Origin: Verrucomicrobia bacterium Ga0077533 | GTDB taxonomy: Bacteria > Verrucomicrobiota > Verrucomicrobiia > Opitutales > Opitutaceae | Direction: 5' to 3' | Assembly (NCBI GenBank): GCA_001464505.1 | Contig: LNEH01000201.1 | Location: forward strand, 1-40,365 | DNA: 40,365 bases | Shown here: piece by piece, positions 1-7,903 of the stretch | How the letters are laid out: every line of letters begins with the position of its first letter | Position numbering within the stretch: the stretch's first letter is position 1 | Translations under genes and position numbers: made by a program | The notes under the pieces: model-generated | Told to the model about the DNA's origin: nothing | What the model saw: only the letters and a program-made list of their open reading frames with translations | Databases searched by the model: none

Positions 1-109
1 ATCCATGAATTTCACGCCAACCATTCATGATAACGACATCCCTAATCTGTTCTCGTGAAGGTTCATGCTGCCGGACAGTAGTGGTATTTCGTGGTTAAAA
101 TGAATCGGG
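1..109. repeat. Left-edge spacer with a single repeat arm
   Basis: No gene is visible before the mmsA stop codon. Positions 83-99 read GGTATTTCGTGGTTAAA, which matches the right arm of the inverted repeats found between nuoD/nuoE and nuoF/nuoG. A partner arm is not evident in the 80 bases to the left, so it is either lost or very diverged. Confidence 0.45.
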
Positions 110-1594
110 TTATTTTTTCCAGACGTCGCCGACGTCGCCGCCGAACCAGCGGGACGAGACGACTTTCTGCTGGGTGTAGAACTGGATGCTCTCCTTCCCC
201 TGGATGTGGAGGTCGCCGTAGAAGGACTCGTCCCAGCCGGTGAAGGGGAACATCGCCATCGTGGCGGGGACGCCGACGTTCACGCCGACCATGCCGGCCT
301 TCACGCGCATCGTGAACTCGCGGGCGGCGCGGCCGTTGTTGGTGAAGATCGCGGCGCCGTTGCCGAAGGCGGATTTGTTCGCCTGCTCGATGGCGGCGTC
401 GAGATCGTCCATGCGCATGACGTTCAGCACGGGGCCGAAGACCTCCTCACGGGCGAGGGTCATGTTGTTCTGCACGCCGTCCACGACGGTGGCACCGACA
501 TAGAAACCCTTTGGGGCGTCGGCCACCTTCACCCCGCGGCCGTCGGCGATGATCTTGGCGCCTTCTTTCTCGCCGGTGGCGAGAAGGCTCATGACGCGGT
601 CGCGGTGGGCGGCCGTGATGACCGGGCCCATGTCGGGCTGCGCGGCGCGGTCGGTGGGGCCGACCTTGATGGCCTTGGCGGCCTTCACCAGCTCGGGCAG
701 CACGCGCTCGGCGGCGGCGCCGACCGCGATCGCGGTGGAGCCCGCCATGCAGCGCTCACCGGCGCAGCCGAAGGCGGCGGTGGCGAGGTTTTCCACGGTC
801 TTGCCGACGTCGGCGTCGGGCATGACGACGATGTAGTTCTTGGCGCCGCCGTTGGCCTGGACGCGTTTGCCGTGCTTGATGCCGGTCTCGTAGATGTATT
901 TGGCGATCGGCGTGGAACCGACGAAGGACACGGCCTTCACCTTCGGGTGGGTGAGCAGGGCATCGACCGACGCGCGGCCGCCGTGGACGATATTGAACAC
1001 GCCCTTGGGGCAGCCGGCCTGATCGAGGAGCTGGCCGAGCAGCACGGCGCTGAGCGGAACCTTCTCGCTCGGCTTCAGGACGAAGGTGTTGCCGCAGGCG
1101 ATGGCCGTCGGGAACATCCACAGCGGCACCATGGCGGGAAAGTTGAACGGCGTGATGCCGACGCAGACGCCGAGCGGCAGATTGATGGTGTCGCAATCCA
1201 CGCCGCGCGCGATGTTCCGCAGCGAGTCGCCGAAGAGCAGGGTGGGGATGCCGCAGGCGTATTCGATGTTCTCCAGGCCGCGGAAGATGGAGCCGCGCGC
1301 CTCGGCGTTGGTTTTGCCGTGCTCGCGCGAGACGCATTTGCAGAGCTGGTCGAAGTTGGACTCGACGAGCTGGCGGTATTTGAAAAACACGCGGGCCCGC
1401 TCGATCGGCGGGGTGTCGCGCCAGCCGGGGAACGCCGCGTGCGCGGCCTCGACGGCGGCGTTGACCTCGGCCGCGCCGCCGGCCGGACACTCGGCGATGA
1501 CGTCGCCGGTGGACGGATTAAAGACCGGCGTGCCGGCGATCTTCGGCTGTAGCCATTCGCCGTTGATGAAAAAGGGACAGGGGGTGAGGTTCAT
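110..1594 (-). CDS. mmsA: Methylmalonate/malonate-semialdehyde dehydrogenase (CoA-acylating)
   Basis: An aldehyde dehydrogenase superfamily enzyme of the CoA-acylating MmsA/IolA type. It oxidises malonate semialdehyde or methylmalonate semialdehyde to acetyl-CoA or propionyl-CoA with NAD and CO2 release, in the cytoplasm. The protein is 494 aa, the usual length. It opens with FINGEW and FNPSTGDV, has the cofactor-region block GITPFNFPAMVPLWMFP, and carries the catalytic cysteine in GERCMAGST. I chose the ATG at 1594; an upstream in-frame ATG at 1624 would add ten residues encoded by a repeat arm. A GGAG lies 10 nt before the chosen ATG. It is the last gene of a preT-preA-mmsA transcription unit, where it would consume the semialdehyde formed from beta-alanine or beta-aminoisobutyrate after pyrimidine reduction. 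Inositol or valine breakdown are other known roles of the family. Confidence 0.9.
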   Translation of the reverse strand: MNLTPCPFFINGEWLQPKIAGTPVFNPSTGDVIAECPAGGAAEVNAAVEAAHAAFPGWRDTPPIERARVFFKYRQLVESNFDQLCKCVSREHGKTNAEARGSIFRGLENIEYACGIPTLLFGDSLRNIARGVDCDTINLPLGVCVGITPFNFPAMVPLWMFPTAIACGNTFVLKPSEKVPLSAVLLGQLLDQAGCPKGVFNIVHGGRASVDALLTHPKVKAVSFVGSTPIAKYIYETGIKHGKRVQANGGAKNYIVVMPDADVGKTVENLATAAFGCAGERCMAGSTAIAVGAAAERVLPELVKAAKAIKVGPTDRAAQPDMGPVITAAHRDRVMSLLATGEKEGAKIIADGRGVKVADAPKGFYVGATVVDGVQNNMTLAREEVFGPVLNVMRMDDLDAAIEQANKSAFGNGAAIFTNNGRAAREFTMRVKAGMVGVNVGVPATMAMFPFTGWDESFYGDLHIQGKESIQFYTQQKVVSSRWFGGDVGDVWKK

Positions 1595-1600
1595 GAGAGA

Positions 1601-2157
1601 AAAGCTCCAAGCTCCAACATCCAAGCTCCAGAGAAGCTACAGGAATCAACTATCAATGAGGTGGGCATAATACGGGTTCAAGGTGTGACTTTGCGGTAGA
1701 TGCTGCAAAAGATGAGATGCAGTTCCTTGGCCTCGCGGTAAAGAAGGCGGGCTTCATTCGCCAAAGCGGGCTCGGAAGTAGCAATCATCCGTAGAAAAAA
1801 CTTGGTCTCCTTTGCCTCTTTCCGGCAGCGCCCAATGATGTTGCGGAAGTCTTTCTTCGAGAGACCCTCGTTCGCCTCGCAGTAGTTGGCGCCGATGCTC
1901 GTGCCGCAGCCAACAAGCTGGTCGATCAACCGGTCGTTGTGCGGACCGCGCGGAACTTTCTTCAGGAAGCGAATGACATTCTCGCCGAAAACAGAGGTTC
2001 TTTCCTCAAGATCGAAAGCGTGGCGAGCTGTGGACGCATCCTCCTCGACGCCCCAAGAACATCCATTTGCCTCCGGATATTCCACGCCACCATCTTTGAC
2101 CGCCTTTGCCTGCGGTTTGGCGTTTCTCTGGAGCTTGGTTGTTGGAGCTTGGAGTTT
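1601..2157. mobile_element. Inverted-repeat unit carrying a four-helix-bundle gene (IVS-like)
   Basis: The arms at 1601-1635 and 2124-2157 are inverted copies of one another with only about three differences, built on the word CTCCAAGCTCCAAC. They enclose nearly all of the four-helix-bundle gene, so a transcript could fold into a stem of about 33 bp with the gene in the loop. The unit interrupts the preA-mmsA spacing in an otherwise tight operon. Known 23S rRNA intervening sequences have the same plan: an inverted-repeat stem with an S23-type ORF in the loop. That this is a mobile unit is my inference; I could not identify a target duplication. Confidence 0.5.
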
Positions 2158-2160
2158 CAT
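1678..2160 (-). CDS. Four-helix-bundle protein (23S rRNA-IVS / S23 family)
   Basis: A small helical protein of the family encoded by 23S rRNA intervening sequences, related in fold to the Avd accessory protein of diversity-generating retroelements. The conserved block runs from FDLEERTSVFGENV through LVGCGTSIGANYCEANEG and KEAKETKFFLRMI to LHLIFCSIYRK at the C-terminus. The molecular function of the family is not established. The ATG at 2160 gives 160 aa, but the first dozen residues (KLQAPTTKLQRN) are encoded by the flanking repeat arm. A GTG at 2085 gives about 135 aa, closer to the family's usual length, and is the likelier start. The gene starts one base after the preA stop and is co-directional with preA and mmsA. 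Confidence 0.75.
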   Translation of the reverse strand: MKLQAPTTKLQRNAKPQAKAVKDGGVEYPEANGCSWGVEEDASTARHAFDLEERTSVFGENVIRFLKKVPRGPHNDRLIDQLVGCGTSIGANYCEANEGLSKKDFRNIIGRCRKEAKETKFFLRMIATSEPALANEARLLYREAKELHLIFCSIYRKVTP

Positions 2161-2161
2161 C

Positions 2162-3478
2162 CTATGGATGCGGGGAAATCGGCTGCATCTCGCCCTTGGC
2201 GAGTTTGTCCTGATAGTTGCTCCAGGTCATGGGTGATTTGCCATTGGGGATCTCGGTCATGGTGATGCAGTCGTCGACGGGGCAGACGAGTGAGCAAAGG
2301 TTGCAGCCGACGCAGTCCTCCTCGCGGACCTTGGGCACGGGCTTGTGCGGAACGCGGCCGGGACCGAGGCCGACCTTGAGTTCGTCGGGCGACTTCAGGT
2401 CGATGCACTGGTGGGCGCCGTCCTCGCAGGCGATGTAGCAGAGGTTGCAGCCGATGCACTTCTCGTAGTCGATCCGGGCGACGCGCTGCCAGTTGAGGTC
2501 GAGGTTCTCCCACTTTTGCAGCGTCTGGACGGATTTGCCGCGCAGGTCGGCGAGGGATTTCATGCCCTTGGAGTCGAGGTAGGCGTTGAGGCCGTCGTTC
2601 ATGTCCTCGACGATGCGGAAGCCGTAATGCATGATGGCGGTGCAGACCTGGAGGGAGGTGGCGCCGAGGGCGATGAATTCGGCGGCGTCGCGCCAGCTGG
2701 TGATGCCGCCGATGCCGGAGATGGGGAGACCGACCTCGGGGTCGGCGGCGCAGGCCTGCACCATGTTGAGCGCGATGGGTTTCACGGCGGGGCCGCAGTA
2801 GCCGCCGTGCGAACTGAGGCCGCGGACGGTGGGTTCGGGCACGAACGTGTCGAGGTTCACGTTGGTGATCGAGTTGATGGTGTTGATGAGCGAGATGGCG
2901 TCGGCGCCGGCGCGCTTCGCGGCGCGGGCGACGGCGGTGACATCGGTGACGTTGGGCGTGAGCTTGACGATGACGGGAATCGTCGCGACTTCCATGACCC
3001 AGCTCGTGATTTTCTCGGCGACGGCCGGCTGCTGGCCAACGGCGGAGCCCATGCCGCGCTCGCACATGCCGTGCGGGCAGCCGAAGTTGAGCTCGATGCC
3101 GTCGGCGCCGGCGTCGGCGGCGCGCCTGACGAACTCGTGCCACTCGGCGCGTGTCTCGACCATGAGCGAGGCGATGACGGCATGGTGCGGCCAGCGTTTT
3201 TTCACCTCGGCGATCTCGCGGAAATTAACCTCGGGCGCACGGTCGGAGATCAGCTCGATGTTGTTGAGCCCGATCATGCGGTCCTTGCCGTGGTTGAGCG
3301 CGGAGTAGCGGGAGGCGACGTTGACGATGGGCGTGCCGATGGTTTTCCACACGACGCCGCCCCAGCCGGCCTCGAAGGCGCGGTGGGCCTGATAGCCGGT
3401 GTTGGCTGGCGGGCCGGAGGCGACCCAGAACGGGTTGGGGGACTTGATGCCGGCGAGATTGCAGGAGAGATCAGCCAT
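2162..3478 (-). CDS. preA: NAD-dependent dihydropyrimidine dehydrogenase, catalytic subunit PreA
   Basis: The FMN subunit of the two-protein dihydropyrimidine dehydrogenase, which reduces uracil and thymine to the 5,6-dihydro forms in the cytoplasm. The protein is 438 aa. The TIM-barrel domain (about 1-320) has the active-site loop NFGCPHGMCERGMG with the conserved cysteine at 134, and the substrate/FMN segment LINTINSITNVN near 197-208. The C-terminus carries two 4Fe-4S ferredoxin-type clusters: cysteines 341, 344, 347, 351 and 389, 392, 395, 399. The partner PreT lies immediately upstream in the same orientation, separated by an inverted repeat. This order (preT then preA) and the nearby mmsA and carbamoylase-type hydrolase support pyrimidine degradation rather than dihydroorotate oxidation. 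Confidence 0.92.
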   Translation of the reverse strand: MADLSCNLAGIKSPNPFWVASGPPANTGYQAHRAFEAGWGGVVWKTIGTPIVNVASRYSALNHGKDRMIGLNNIELISDRAPEVNFREIAEVKKRWPHHAVIASLMVETRAEWHEFVRRAADAGADGIELNFGCPHGMCERGMGSAVGQQPAVAEKITSWVMEVATIPVIVKLTPNVTDVTAVARAAKRAGADAISLINTINSITNVNLDTFVPEPTVRGLSSHGGYCGPAVKPIALNMVQACAADPEVGLPISGIGGITSWRDAAEFIALGATSLQVCTAIMHYGFRIVEDMNDGLNAYLDSKGMKSLADLRGKSVQTLQKWENLDLNWQRVARIDYEKCIGCNLCYIACEDGAHQCIDLKSPDELKVGLGPGRVPHKPVPKVREEDCVGCNLCSLVCPVDDCITMTEIPNGKSPMTWSNYQDKLAKGEMQPISPHP

Positions 3479-3496
3479 GGGTGAAGGATTTTTTTT

Positions 3497-3575
3497 GAAC
3501 CGCTAATCCACGCTTATTATCGCTAATGACGGAAGGCTCGGAAATTAGCGCAGATTAGCGAAAATCAGCGGTTAA
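3497..3575. repeat. Inverted repeat in the preT-preA spacer
   Basis: The left arm (from 3497, AACCGCTAATCC...) and the right arm (ending 3575, ...AATCAGCGGTTAA) are imperfect inverted copies containing repeated GCTAAT/ATTAGCG words. It fills the spacer between preT and preA and overlaps the last codon of preT. It has the same architecture as the spacer elements in the nuo operon but a different word. Confidence 0.65.
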
Positions 3576-5026
3576 GTTTTTGGACTCAGCGCAGCTTCTA
3601 GTTCGTGGGCTCTTATTGGCGACATGAGGCCGGAGCCGGTCGCGCCCTGCTTGGCGCCGAGGCGCGAGGGTTGGAGGGGCGGGCCGAAGGTCTGGCCGGT
3701 CAGAAACACGTGGATGCCGTGCGCGGCCTTCTTGCCCTCGCCGACGGCGTTGACGACCTCGCGTCCGCCGTTGCCGCAGTCGCCGCCGACGAAAAGATGC
3801 GGGACATTGGTCTGACCGGTGAGCGGGTCGTGGGCGATGACGCCGCGGTCGTCGATGACGAGTTCGGGGAAAAGACCACGCAGCATCTTCACCTGCTTTT
3901 CCTGGCCGACGGCCTTGAGCACCATGTCGCACGGCTCGACGAATTCGGTGCCGGGAATGGGTTCGACCCTGCCGCCGGCGAGGCGGGTGCGGATGAGCTT
4001 GAGGCCGGAGACGTGGCCGTTGGTCGCGACGACCTCCACCGGCAGGGCGTGGAAAATAAACTGCGCGCCGTCGTCCTTGGCGTGGGCATATTCGAAATCG
4101 TAGGCGGACATGTCGCCCTCCCCGCGCCGGTAAACGATGAACGCCCGGTCGGCCCCGAGGCGTTTGGACTGGGTGACGGCGTCGATCGCGGTGTTGCCGG
4201 CGCCGATGACGGCGACGCGGCGACCGACCGGCACGGTGTGGAGCGGGTCGGTGTGGATCCGGGAGATGAATTCCAACGCGTCCAGCACCTCGGGCAGCTC
4301 CTCGCCGGGGATGTGCAGCCGCGTGGCGGTCCCGAGGCCGACGCCGATAAAAACCGCGTCGAAATCCTTTTCGAGGGTGGACACGGCAATATCCTTGCCG
4401 ACCGCCAGCCCGGTGCGCAGTTCGACCCCGAGGGACTTGACCAACTCGACCTCGGCGAGGCTGACCTGCGGCTTCATCTTGTAGTAGGCGATGCCGTAGG
4501 TGTTGAGGCCGCCGGCCTGCTTTTGCCTCTCGAAAATGGTGACGCGGTGGCCGAGTTGCGCGAGTTCGGCGGCGCAGCCGAGGCCGGCCGGGCCGGCGCC
4601 GATGACGGCGATTTTCCTGCCCGAATTATTGGCGGGCGGCTGCGGCAGGACACGGAGTCCGCGTTGCTCGACGTAGTCGGTGGCGAAACGCTGGAGCCGG
4701 CCGATCATGATGGGCTGTTCGTCGCGGTCCTCAAGGACACAGGCGCCCTCGCAAAGCACGGAGGTTGGACAGACCCGGGCGCAAGAGGCGCCGAGGATGT
4801 TGGCGGTGAGAATGGTCTTGGCCGCGCCGGCGGGGTTGCCGAAGGCGATTTTCTTGATGAAGGCGGGGATATCTATGCCGGTCGGGCAGGCCATGATGCA
4901 CGGTGCATCGAAACAATAGAGGCAGCGGCTGGCCTCGACGAGGGCCTCCTGTGGGCGCAGCGGGGGCTTCAGATCGGCAAAGTTGGCGGCGAGGACGTCG
5001 GCGGGCAGCAGCGGCGAGAGGGGCAT
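3572..5026 (-). CDS. preT: NAD-dependent dihydropyrimidine dehydrogenase, FAD subunit PreT
   Basis: The electron-input subunit of dihydropyrimidine dehydrogenase, of the glutamate-synthase small-subunit fold. The protein is 484 aa. The N-terminal region has two cysteine clusters typical of this fold (CLYCFDAPCIMACPTGIDIP and CARVCPTSVLCEGACV). An FAD-binding motif IAVIGAGPAGLGCAAEL follows near 130, and an NAD(P)-binding motif VAVIGAGNTAIDA near 265, then the YRRGEGDMSA segment. The C-terminus has the FAD-closing motif LFVGGDCGNGGREVVNAVGEG. It is the first gene of the preT-preA-mmsA unit and lies head-to-head with the carbamoylase-type hydrolase at 5286. The related GltD-type subunits look similar, but adjacency to preA decides the call. 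Confidence 0.92.
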   Translation of the reverse strand: MPLSPLLPADVLAANFADLKPPLRPQEALVEASRCLYCFDAPCIMACPTGIDIPAFIKKIAFGNPAGAAKTILTANILGASCARVCPTSVLCEGACVLEDRDEQPIMIGRLQRFATDYVEQRGLRVLPQPPANNSGRKIAVIGAGPAGLGCAAELAQLGHRVTIFERQKQAGGLNTYGIAYYKMKPQVSLAEVELVKSLGVELRTGLAVGKDIAVSTLEKDFDAVFIGVGLGTATRLHIPGEELPEVLDALEFISRIHTDPLHTVPVGRRVAVIGAGNTAIDAVTQSKRLGADRAFIVYRRGEGDMSAYDFEYAHAKDDGAQFIFHALPVEVVATNGHVSGLKLIRTRLAGGRVEPIPGTEFVEPCDMVLKAVGQEKQVKMLRGLFPELVIDDRGVIAHDPLTGQTNVPHLFVGGDCGNGGREVVNAVGEGKKAAHGIHVFLTGQTFGPPLQPSRLGAKQGATGSGLMSPIRAHELEAALSPKT

Positions 5027-5285
5027 GGGGTAAGCGCGAGGGGCGACGAGGCGCGCTCGGGTTCAGCCTGAGGGGAAGTCAGTCAAATTGGCCGGCTATT
5101 CCCAGGGCCGCCCCACGGACGCCTGCAGAAATGGTTGATGATTGGTGGATTGAATACAGCCGAGAAGCCGGTAGTTTCCAAGCAGAAATCAGACCCCACG
5201 CGTGCAGGGTGGAGCGGCTTGACCTCAAGACGCTGGCTCGAAAAGCGCGTTGGGGTCAACGCGCTCCACCTCAATCCTCATCACC
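5027..5285. promoter_or_regulatory. Divergent intergenic region between preT and the hydrolase gene
   Basis: 259 bp between two divergently transcribed genes of the same presumed pathway, so both promoters should be here. I could not pick -10/-35 boxes with confidence. The right part (5208-5270) is occupied by a REP-like hairpin that ends about 15 nt before the hydrolase ATG. Confidence 0.5.
5208..5270. repeat. REP-like palindrome, copy 1
   Basis: It starts GGTGGAGC and ends GCTCCACC. The interior matches the reverse complement of the two REP copies that flank the tyrosine transposase at 7266 and 7889, so this copy is in the opposite orientation. It lies just upstream of the hydrolase start and would be part of its 5' untranslated region. 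Confidence 0.8.
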
Positions 5286-6530
5286 ATGCCCCTGAACCCG
5301 CAACGCACCATCGCCGAGCTCAAGGAACTCCGCGCCCTCACCGGCGACGACAACGGCGCGCAGCGCGTGGCCTTCACGCCGATGTGGGTGAAAACCCGCG
5401 CATGGTTGAAGGACAAACTCGCCGGCCTGCCGGTTGAGATGCACACGGATGCGGCGGGAAATTTCTGGGCGACGCTGCGCGGCGAGAGCGACCGGGCGCT
5501 GCTCCTGGGCGGGCATATGGACTCCGTGCCGAACGGCGGCTGGCTCGACGGCTGCCTCAACGTCATGGCCGCCGTCGAGGTGCTGCGGCGCATCAACGAG
5601 CAATATCACGGCAAGCCGCCCGTGACCGTGCGCGTCGTGGACTGGGCGGACGAGGAGGGCGCGCGGTTTGGGAAAAGCCTGTTCGGTTCGTCGGCATGCT
5701 CGGGCAAGCTGGACATGACCGAGGCGCGCGGGCTGAAGGACAAGCAAGGCGTCACGCTGCCCGACGCGCTGAAGGCGGTCGGGGTGGATTTCGAGCAGGT
5801 GAAGAACAGCGGCAAGGAACTCAAAAACGCGACGGCCTACCTCGAATTGCACATCGAGCAGGGCCCGGTGTTGCTCGACCTGGATCTGCCGCTTGGCGCC
5901 GTGCTCGGGACTTTCGGCGTGGAGCGGCACGCGATCACCTTCCACGGCCAGGCCGCGCATTCGGGCAGCACGCCGATGAACCGGCGCAAGGATGCCTTCC
6001 TCGCGGCGGGCCGGATGAGCCTGGAAATTTATGAGATCGCCCGGCGCAGCGGCAGCGGCGTCTGCACCATCGGCTCATGCACGATTAAACCCGGCATCGT
6101 CACCAGTGTCGTGGAGGAATGCCGCATCACGCTCGACCAGCGGCATCTCGACGCCAAGGCACTCAAGCAGATGCTCAAGGAGGCGAAGGACGCGAGCGAG
6201 CGCTTCGCCAAGGAGGGCAATGTGCGCGTGAGCTGGGAACGCATCTGGCAGATCGAGCCGCGGCCGTTTCACCCCGAGCTGATCGAACTATGCGATGCCG
6301 CGATCAAGGAAACCGTGCCAAAGTCACACCGGCTACCCTCCGGTCCGCTGCACGACGCGGCCGAGACCTGCGGCGCGGGGGTGCCGACGGTGATGATGTT
6401 CGTGCAGAGCCTGCACGGCATTTCGCACAACAAGATCGAGGACACCAAGGAGGAGCACCTGGAGCTGTGCGTGACGGCCTTCGACAAGCTCGCGAGCAAG
6501 GCGCTGGCGTGGGTCGCGGCGCAGCGCTGA
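5286..6530 (+). CDS. M20-family Zn amidohydrolase (beta-ureidopropionase / N-carbamoyl-amino-acid hydrolase type)
   Basis: Hydrolyses N-carbamoyl amides; in this context probably N-carbamoyl-beta-alanine to beta-alanine, CO2 and ammonia, the third step of reductive pyrimidine breakdown. From the ATG at 5286 the protein is 414 aa, normal for the hydantoinase/carbamoylase family; an in-frame upstream GTG at 5250 lies inside the REP and is unlikely. Expected metal ligands are visible: His77 in GGHMDSVPNGG, Asp88 in WLDG, Glu123/124 in WADEEGARF, His189 in ELHIEQGP, and a late His in SLHGISHN. The substrate-binding block HAITFHGQAAHSGSTPM is conserved. Allantoate amidohydrolase and L-carbamoylase are close relatives, so the substrate is inferred from the divergent preTA neighbours. 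A dihydropyrimidinase gene is not in the window. Confidence 0.85.
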   Translation: MPLNPQRTIAELKELRALTGDDNGAQRVAFTPMWVKTRAWLKDKLAGLPVEMHTDAAGNFWATLRGESDRALLLGGHMDSVPNGGWLDGCLNVMAAVEVLRRINEQYHGKPPVTVRVVDWADEEGARFGKSLFGSSACSGKLDMTEARGLKDKQGVTLPDALKAVGVDFEQVKNSGKELKNATAYLELHIEQGPVLLDLDLPLGAVLGTFGVERHAITFHGQAAHSGSTPMNRRKDAFLAAGRMSLEIYEIARRSGSGVCTIGSCTIKPGIVTSVVEECRITLDQRHLDAKALKQMLKEAKDASERFAKEGNVRVSWERIWQIEPRPFHPELIELCDAAIKETVPKSHRLPSGPLHDAAETCGAGVPTVMMFVQSLHGISHNKIEDTKEEHLELCVTAFDKLASKALAWVAAQR

Positions 6531-6545
6531 TTTTCCCGCACGCGC

Positions 6546-7247
6546 ATGGCACGTAACGTCCCCCCGGGCATCCACACCATCCGCGGCATCATGGGGGTGT
6601 GCCACCTGCTGGTGGACGGGCACGGCGAGGCGGTGCTGCTCGACACCGGCCTGGTCGGGGAACCGCCGCAAATTCGCTGGCTGCTCCGGCGTCTCGGGCT
6701 GGGCTCGGGTTCGATCAAGGCGATCCTTCTCACGCACGGTCATCTGGACCACGCGGGCAATCTCGCCTGGGCCAAACGGTGGACCGGCGCTCCGATTTAC
6801 GCGCATGCCGCCGAGCAGGCGCACCTCGACGGCGTCTATCCTTATACCGGCACGGCGCGGTGGTGCGGACGGCTGGAGCGGATCGGCCATGATGTGCTGA
6901 ACTACCGGCCGGTTAAGATCGATCGCTTCATCGCCGAGGGGGACGAGCTGCCGTTCTGGGGCGGGTTGCGCGTGGTGCATCTGCCGGGCCACACCACGGG
7001 GCATTGCGGATTCTACAGCGTCCGGCACCGCCTGCTCTTCAGCGGCGACCTGTTTGCCAGCTATTTTTTCAACGTCCACCTGCCGCCGCCGATCTTTAAC
7101 AGCGAACCGCGGCTCATTCCCGGCAGCCTGCGCCACGCGCGGGAACTGGAACCGGCGCTGATCGTGCCGCAACACTACGACGTGCTCGACGGCGCGCTGC
7201 ACCGGTGGCGCTTTCTCGCGCTGTGCGGGCGCGTGCTGCGGGATTAG
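6546..7247 (+). CDS. MBL-fold metallo-hydrolase
   Basis: A 233-aa metallo-beta-lactamase-fold hydrolase, probably cytoplasmic since no signal peptide is visible. The metal-binding motif THGHLDHAG gives His64, His66, Asp68 and His69; His149 lies in HLPGHTTGHCGFY; Asp168 in FSGDLF; and a late His in VPQHYDVLD. This is the complete two-metal set of the glyoxalase-II-like branch. Substrate cannot be read from the sequence: thioester hydrolysis is common in this branch, but lactonases and others share the motifs. The gene begins 15 nt after the hydrolase stop and is probably co-transcribed with it. A REP hairpin follows the stop. Confidence 0.85.
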   Translation: MARNVPPGIHTIRGIMGVCHLLVDGHGEAVLLDTGLVGEPPQIRWLLRRLGLGSGSIKAILLTHGHLDHAGNLAWAKRWTGAPIYAHAAEQAHLDGVYPYTGTARWCGRLERIGHDVLNYRPVKIDRFIAEGDELPFWGGLRVVHLPGHTTGHCGFYSVRHRLLFSGDLFASYFFNVHLPPPIFNSEPRLIPGSLRHARELEPALIVPQHYDVLDGALHRWRFLALCGRVLRD

Positions 7248-7265
7248 CCTTGGAAATTGGATTGA

Positions 7266-7332
7266 GGTGGAGCGCGCTGACCCCAGCGCGTTTTAGGGTT
7301 CAAGAAGCGCGTTGAGGTCAACGCGCTCCACC
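7266..7332. repeat. REP-like palindrome, copy 2 (5' of the transposase)
   Basis: It starts GGTGGAGCGCG and ends CGCGCTCCACC, with inner complementary segments around AGCGCGTT / AAGCGCGTT. It lies between the MBL gene stop and the transposase start and could also act as a transcription stop for the upstream operon. It is in direct orientation with copy 3 at 7889. Confidence 0.85.
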
Positions 7333-7345
7333 TTAGACTGCGAGA

Positions 7346-7903
7346 GTGAGTGAATACCCGCAACGCTTGCATCACGTCACACCAGGTTGGGTGAAGAATG
7401 GTGCATTGTTTCACGTGCGCATCCGGGTGGCGGCCGATCAGCCGGTGTCGCTGACCGAGGCCAATTTGTCTGCGAAATTACGACAGGCCGCAAAACGCTA
7501 CCACGAGCTCGGCCATTGGTGGTGCGAATTGTTTTTGCTCATGCCGAATCATGTGCATGCCCTGCTTCGCTTCCCGCGAGACCTGGGGATGGCCGCGGTG
7601 GTCGGCAACTGGAAACGGGGCACGGCACGCTTTCAAGGTGTCAAATGGCAGGAGAACTTCTTCGACCACCGGATCAGGGATCAGGCCGAGGCCGACGAGA
7701 AGTGGCATTATACCAGCGTCCCTAATGATTTGGACTATCGCTTGGATTATGGCGGGTCGCCGCCCTACCGGCGCTGCCGCGTTAAGTCTAATTATCAAGG
7801 GACGTTGGTATTACATCCGGCTAAATCCGGTGGTGAAGCAGATGTGCGCCAAAGAAGAGGATTGGCCGCATTGCTGGATCCGAACGAGGGTGGAACGCGC
7901 TGA
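7346..7903 (+). pseudogene. REP-associated tyrosine transposase (RAYT), interrupted
   Basis: A Y1/IS200-like transposase domain protein of the type that mobilises REP palindromes. The N-terminus reads RLHHVTPGWVKNGALFHVRIR, and the block WWCELFLLMPNHVHALLRFP holds the HxH metal motif, followed by NWKRGTARFQ and KWQENFFDHRIRD. After KWHY (to 7710) the reading frame enters a 100-bp foreign insert. The expected continuation YIRLNPVVKQMCAKEEDW is found right after the insert in another frame, from 7812. Removing 7711-7813 restores KWHYIRLNPVV in frame, so the gene is broken by the insertion. The apparent C-terminus (to 7903) is frameshifted. Copies of its presumed substrate palindrome flank it on both sides. 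The start is a GTG at 7346; no strong ribosome site is visible. Confidence 0.85.
7711..7810. mobile_element. Miniature inverted-repeat element (100 bp) inside the RAYT gene
   Basis: The terminal inverted repeats TACCAGCGTCCCT (7711-7723) and AGGGACGTTGGTA (7798-7810) differ at one position. TTA is duplicated on both sides (7708-7710 and 7811-7813). Excision of the element plus one TTA repairs the RAYT frame exactly. The centre is a G+C-rich palindromic stretch (7751-7780). It has no coding capacity, so it would be moved by a transposase in trans. A 3-bp TNA-type duplication is known for some IS5-family subgroups; the assignment is only a suggestion. Confidence 0.85.

Noticed and set aside
206-1552. 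Long open frame on the plus strand opposite mmsA
   Set aside because: Antisense shadow of a well-supported dehydrogenase gene; translation is rich in His, Gly and Asp without family motifs, as expected for the opposite strand of G+C-rich coding DNA.
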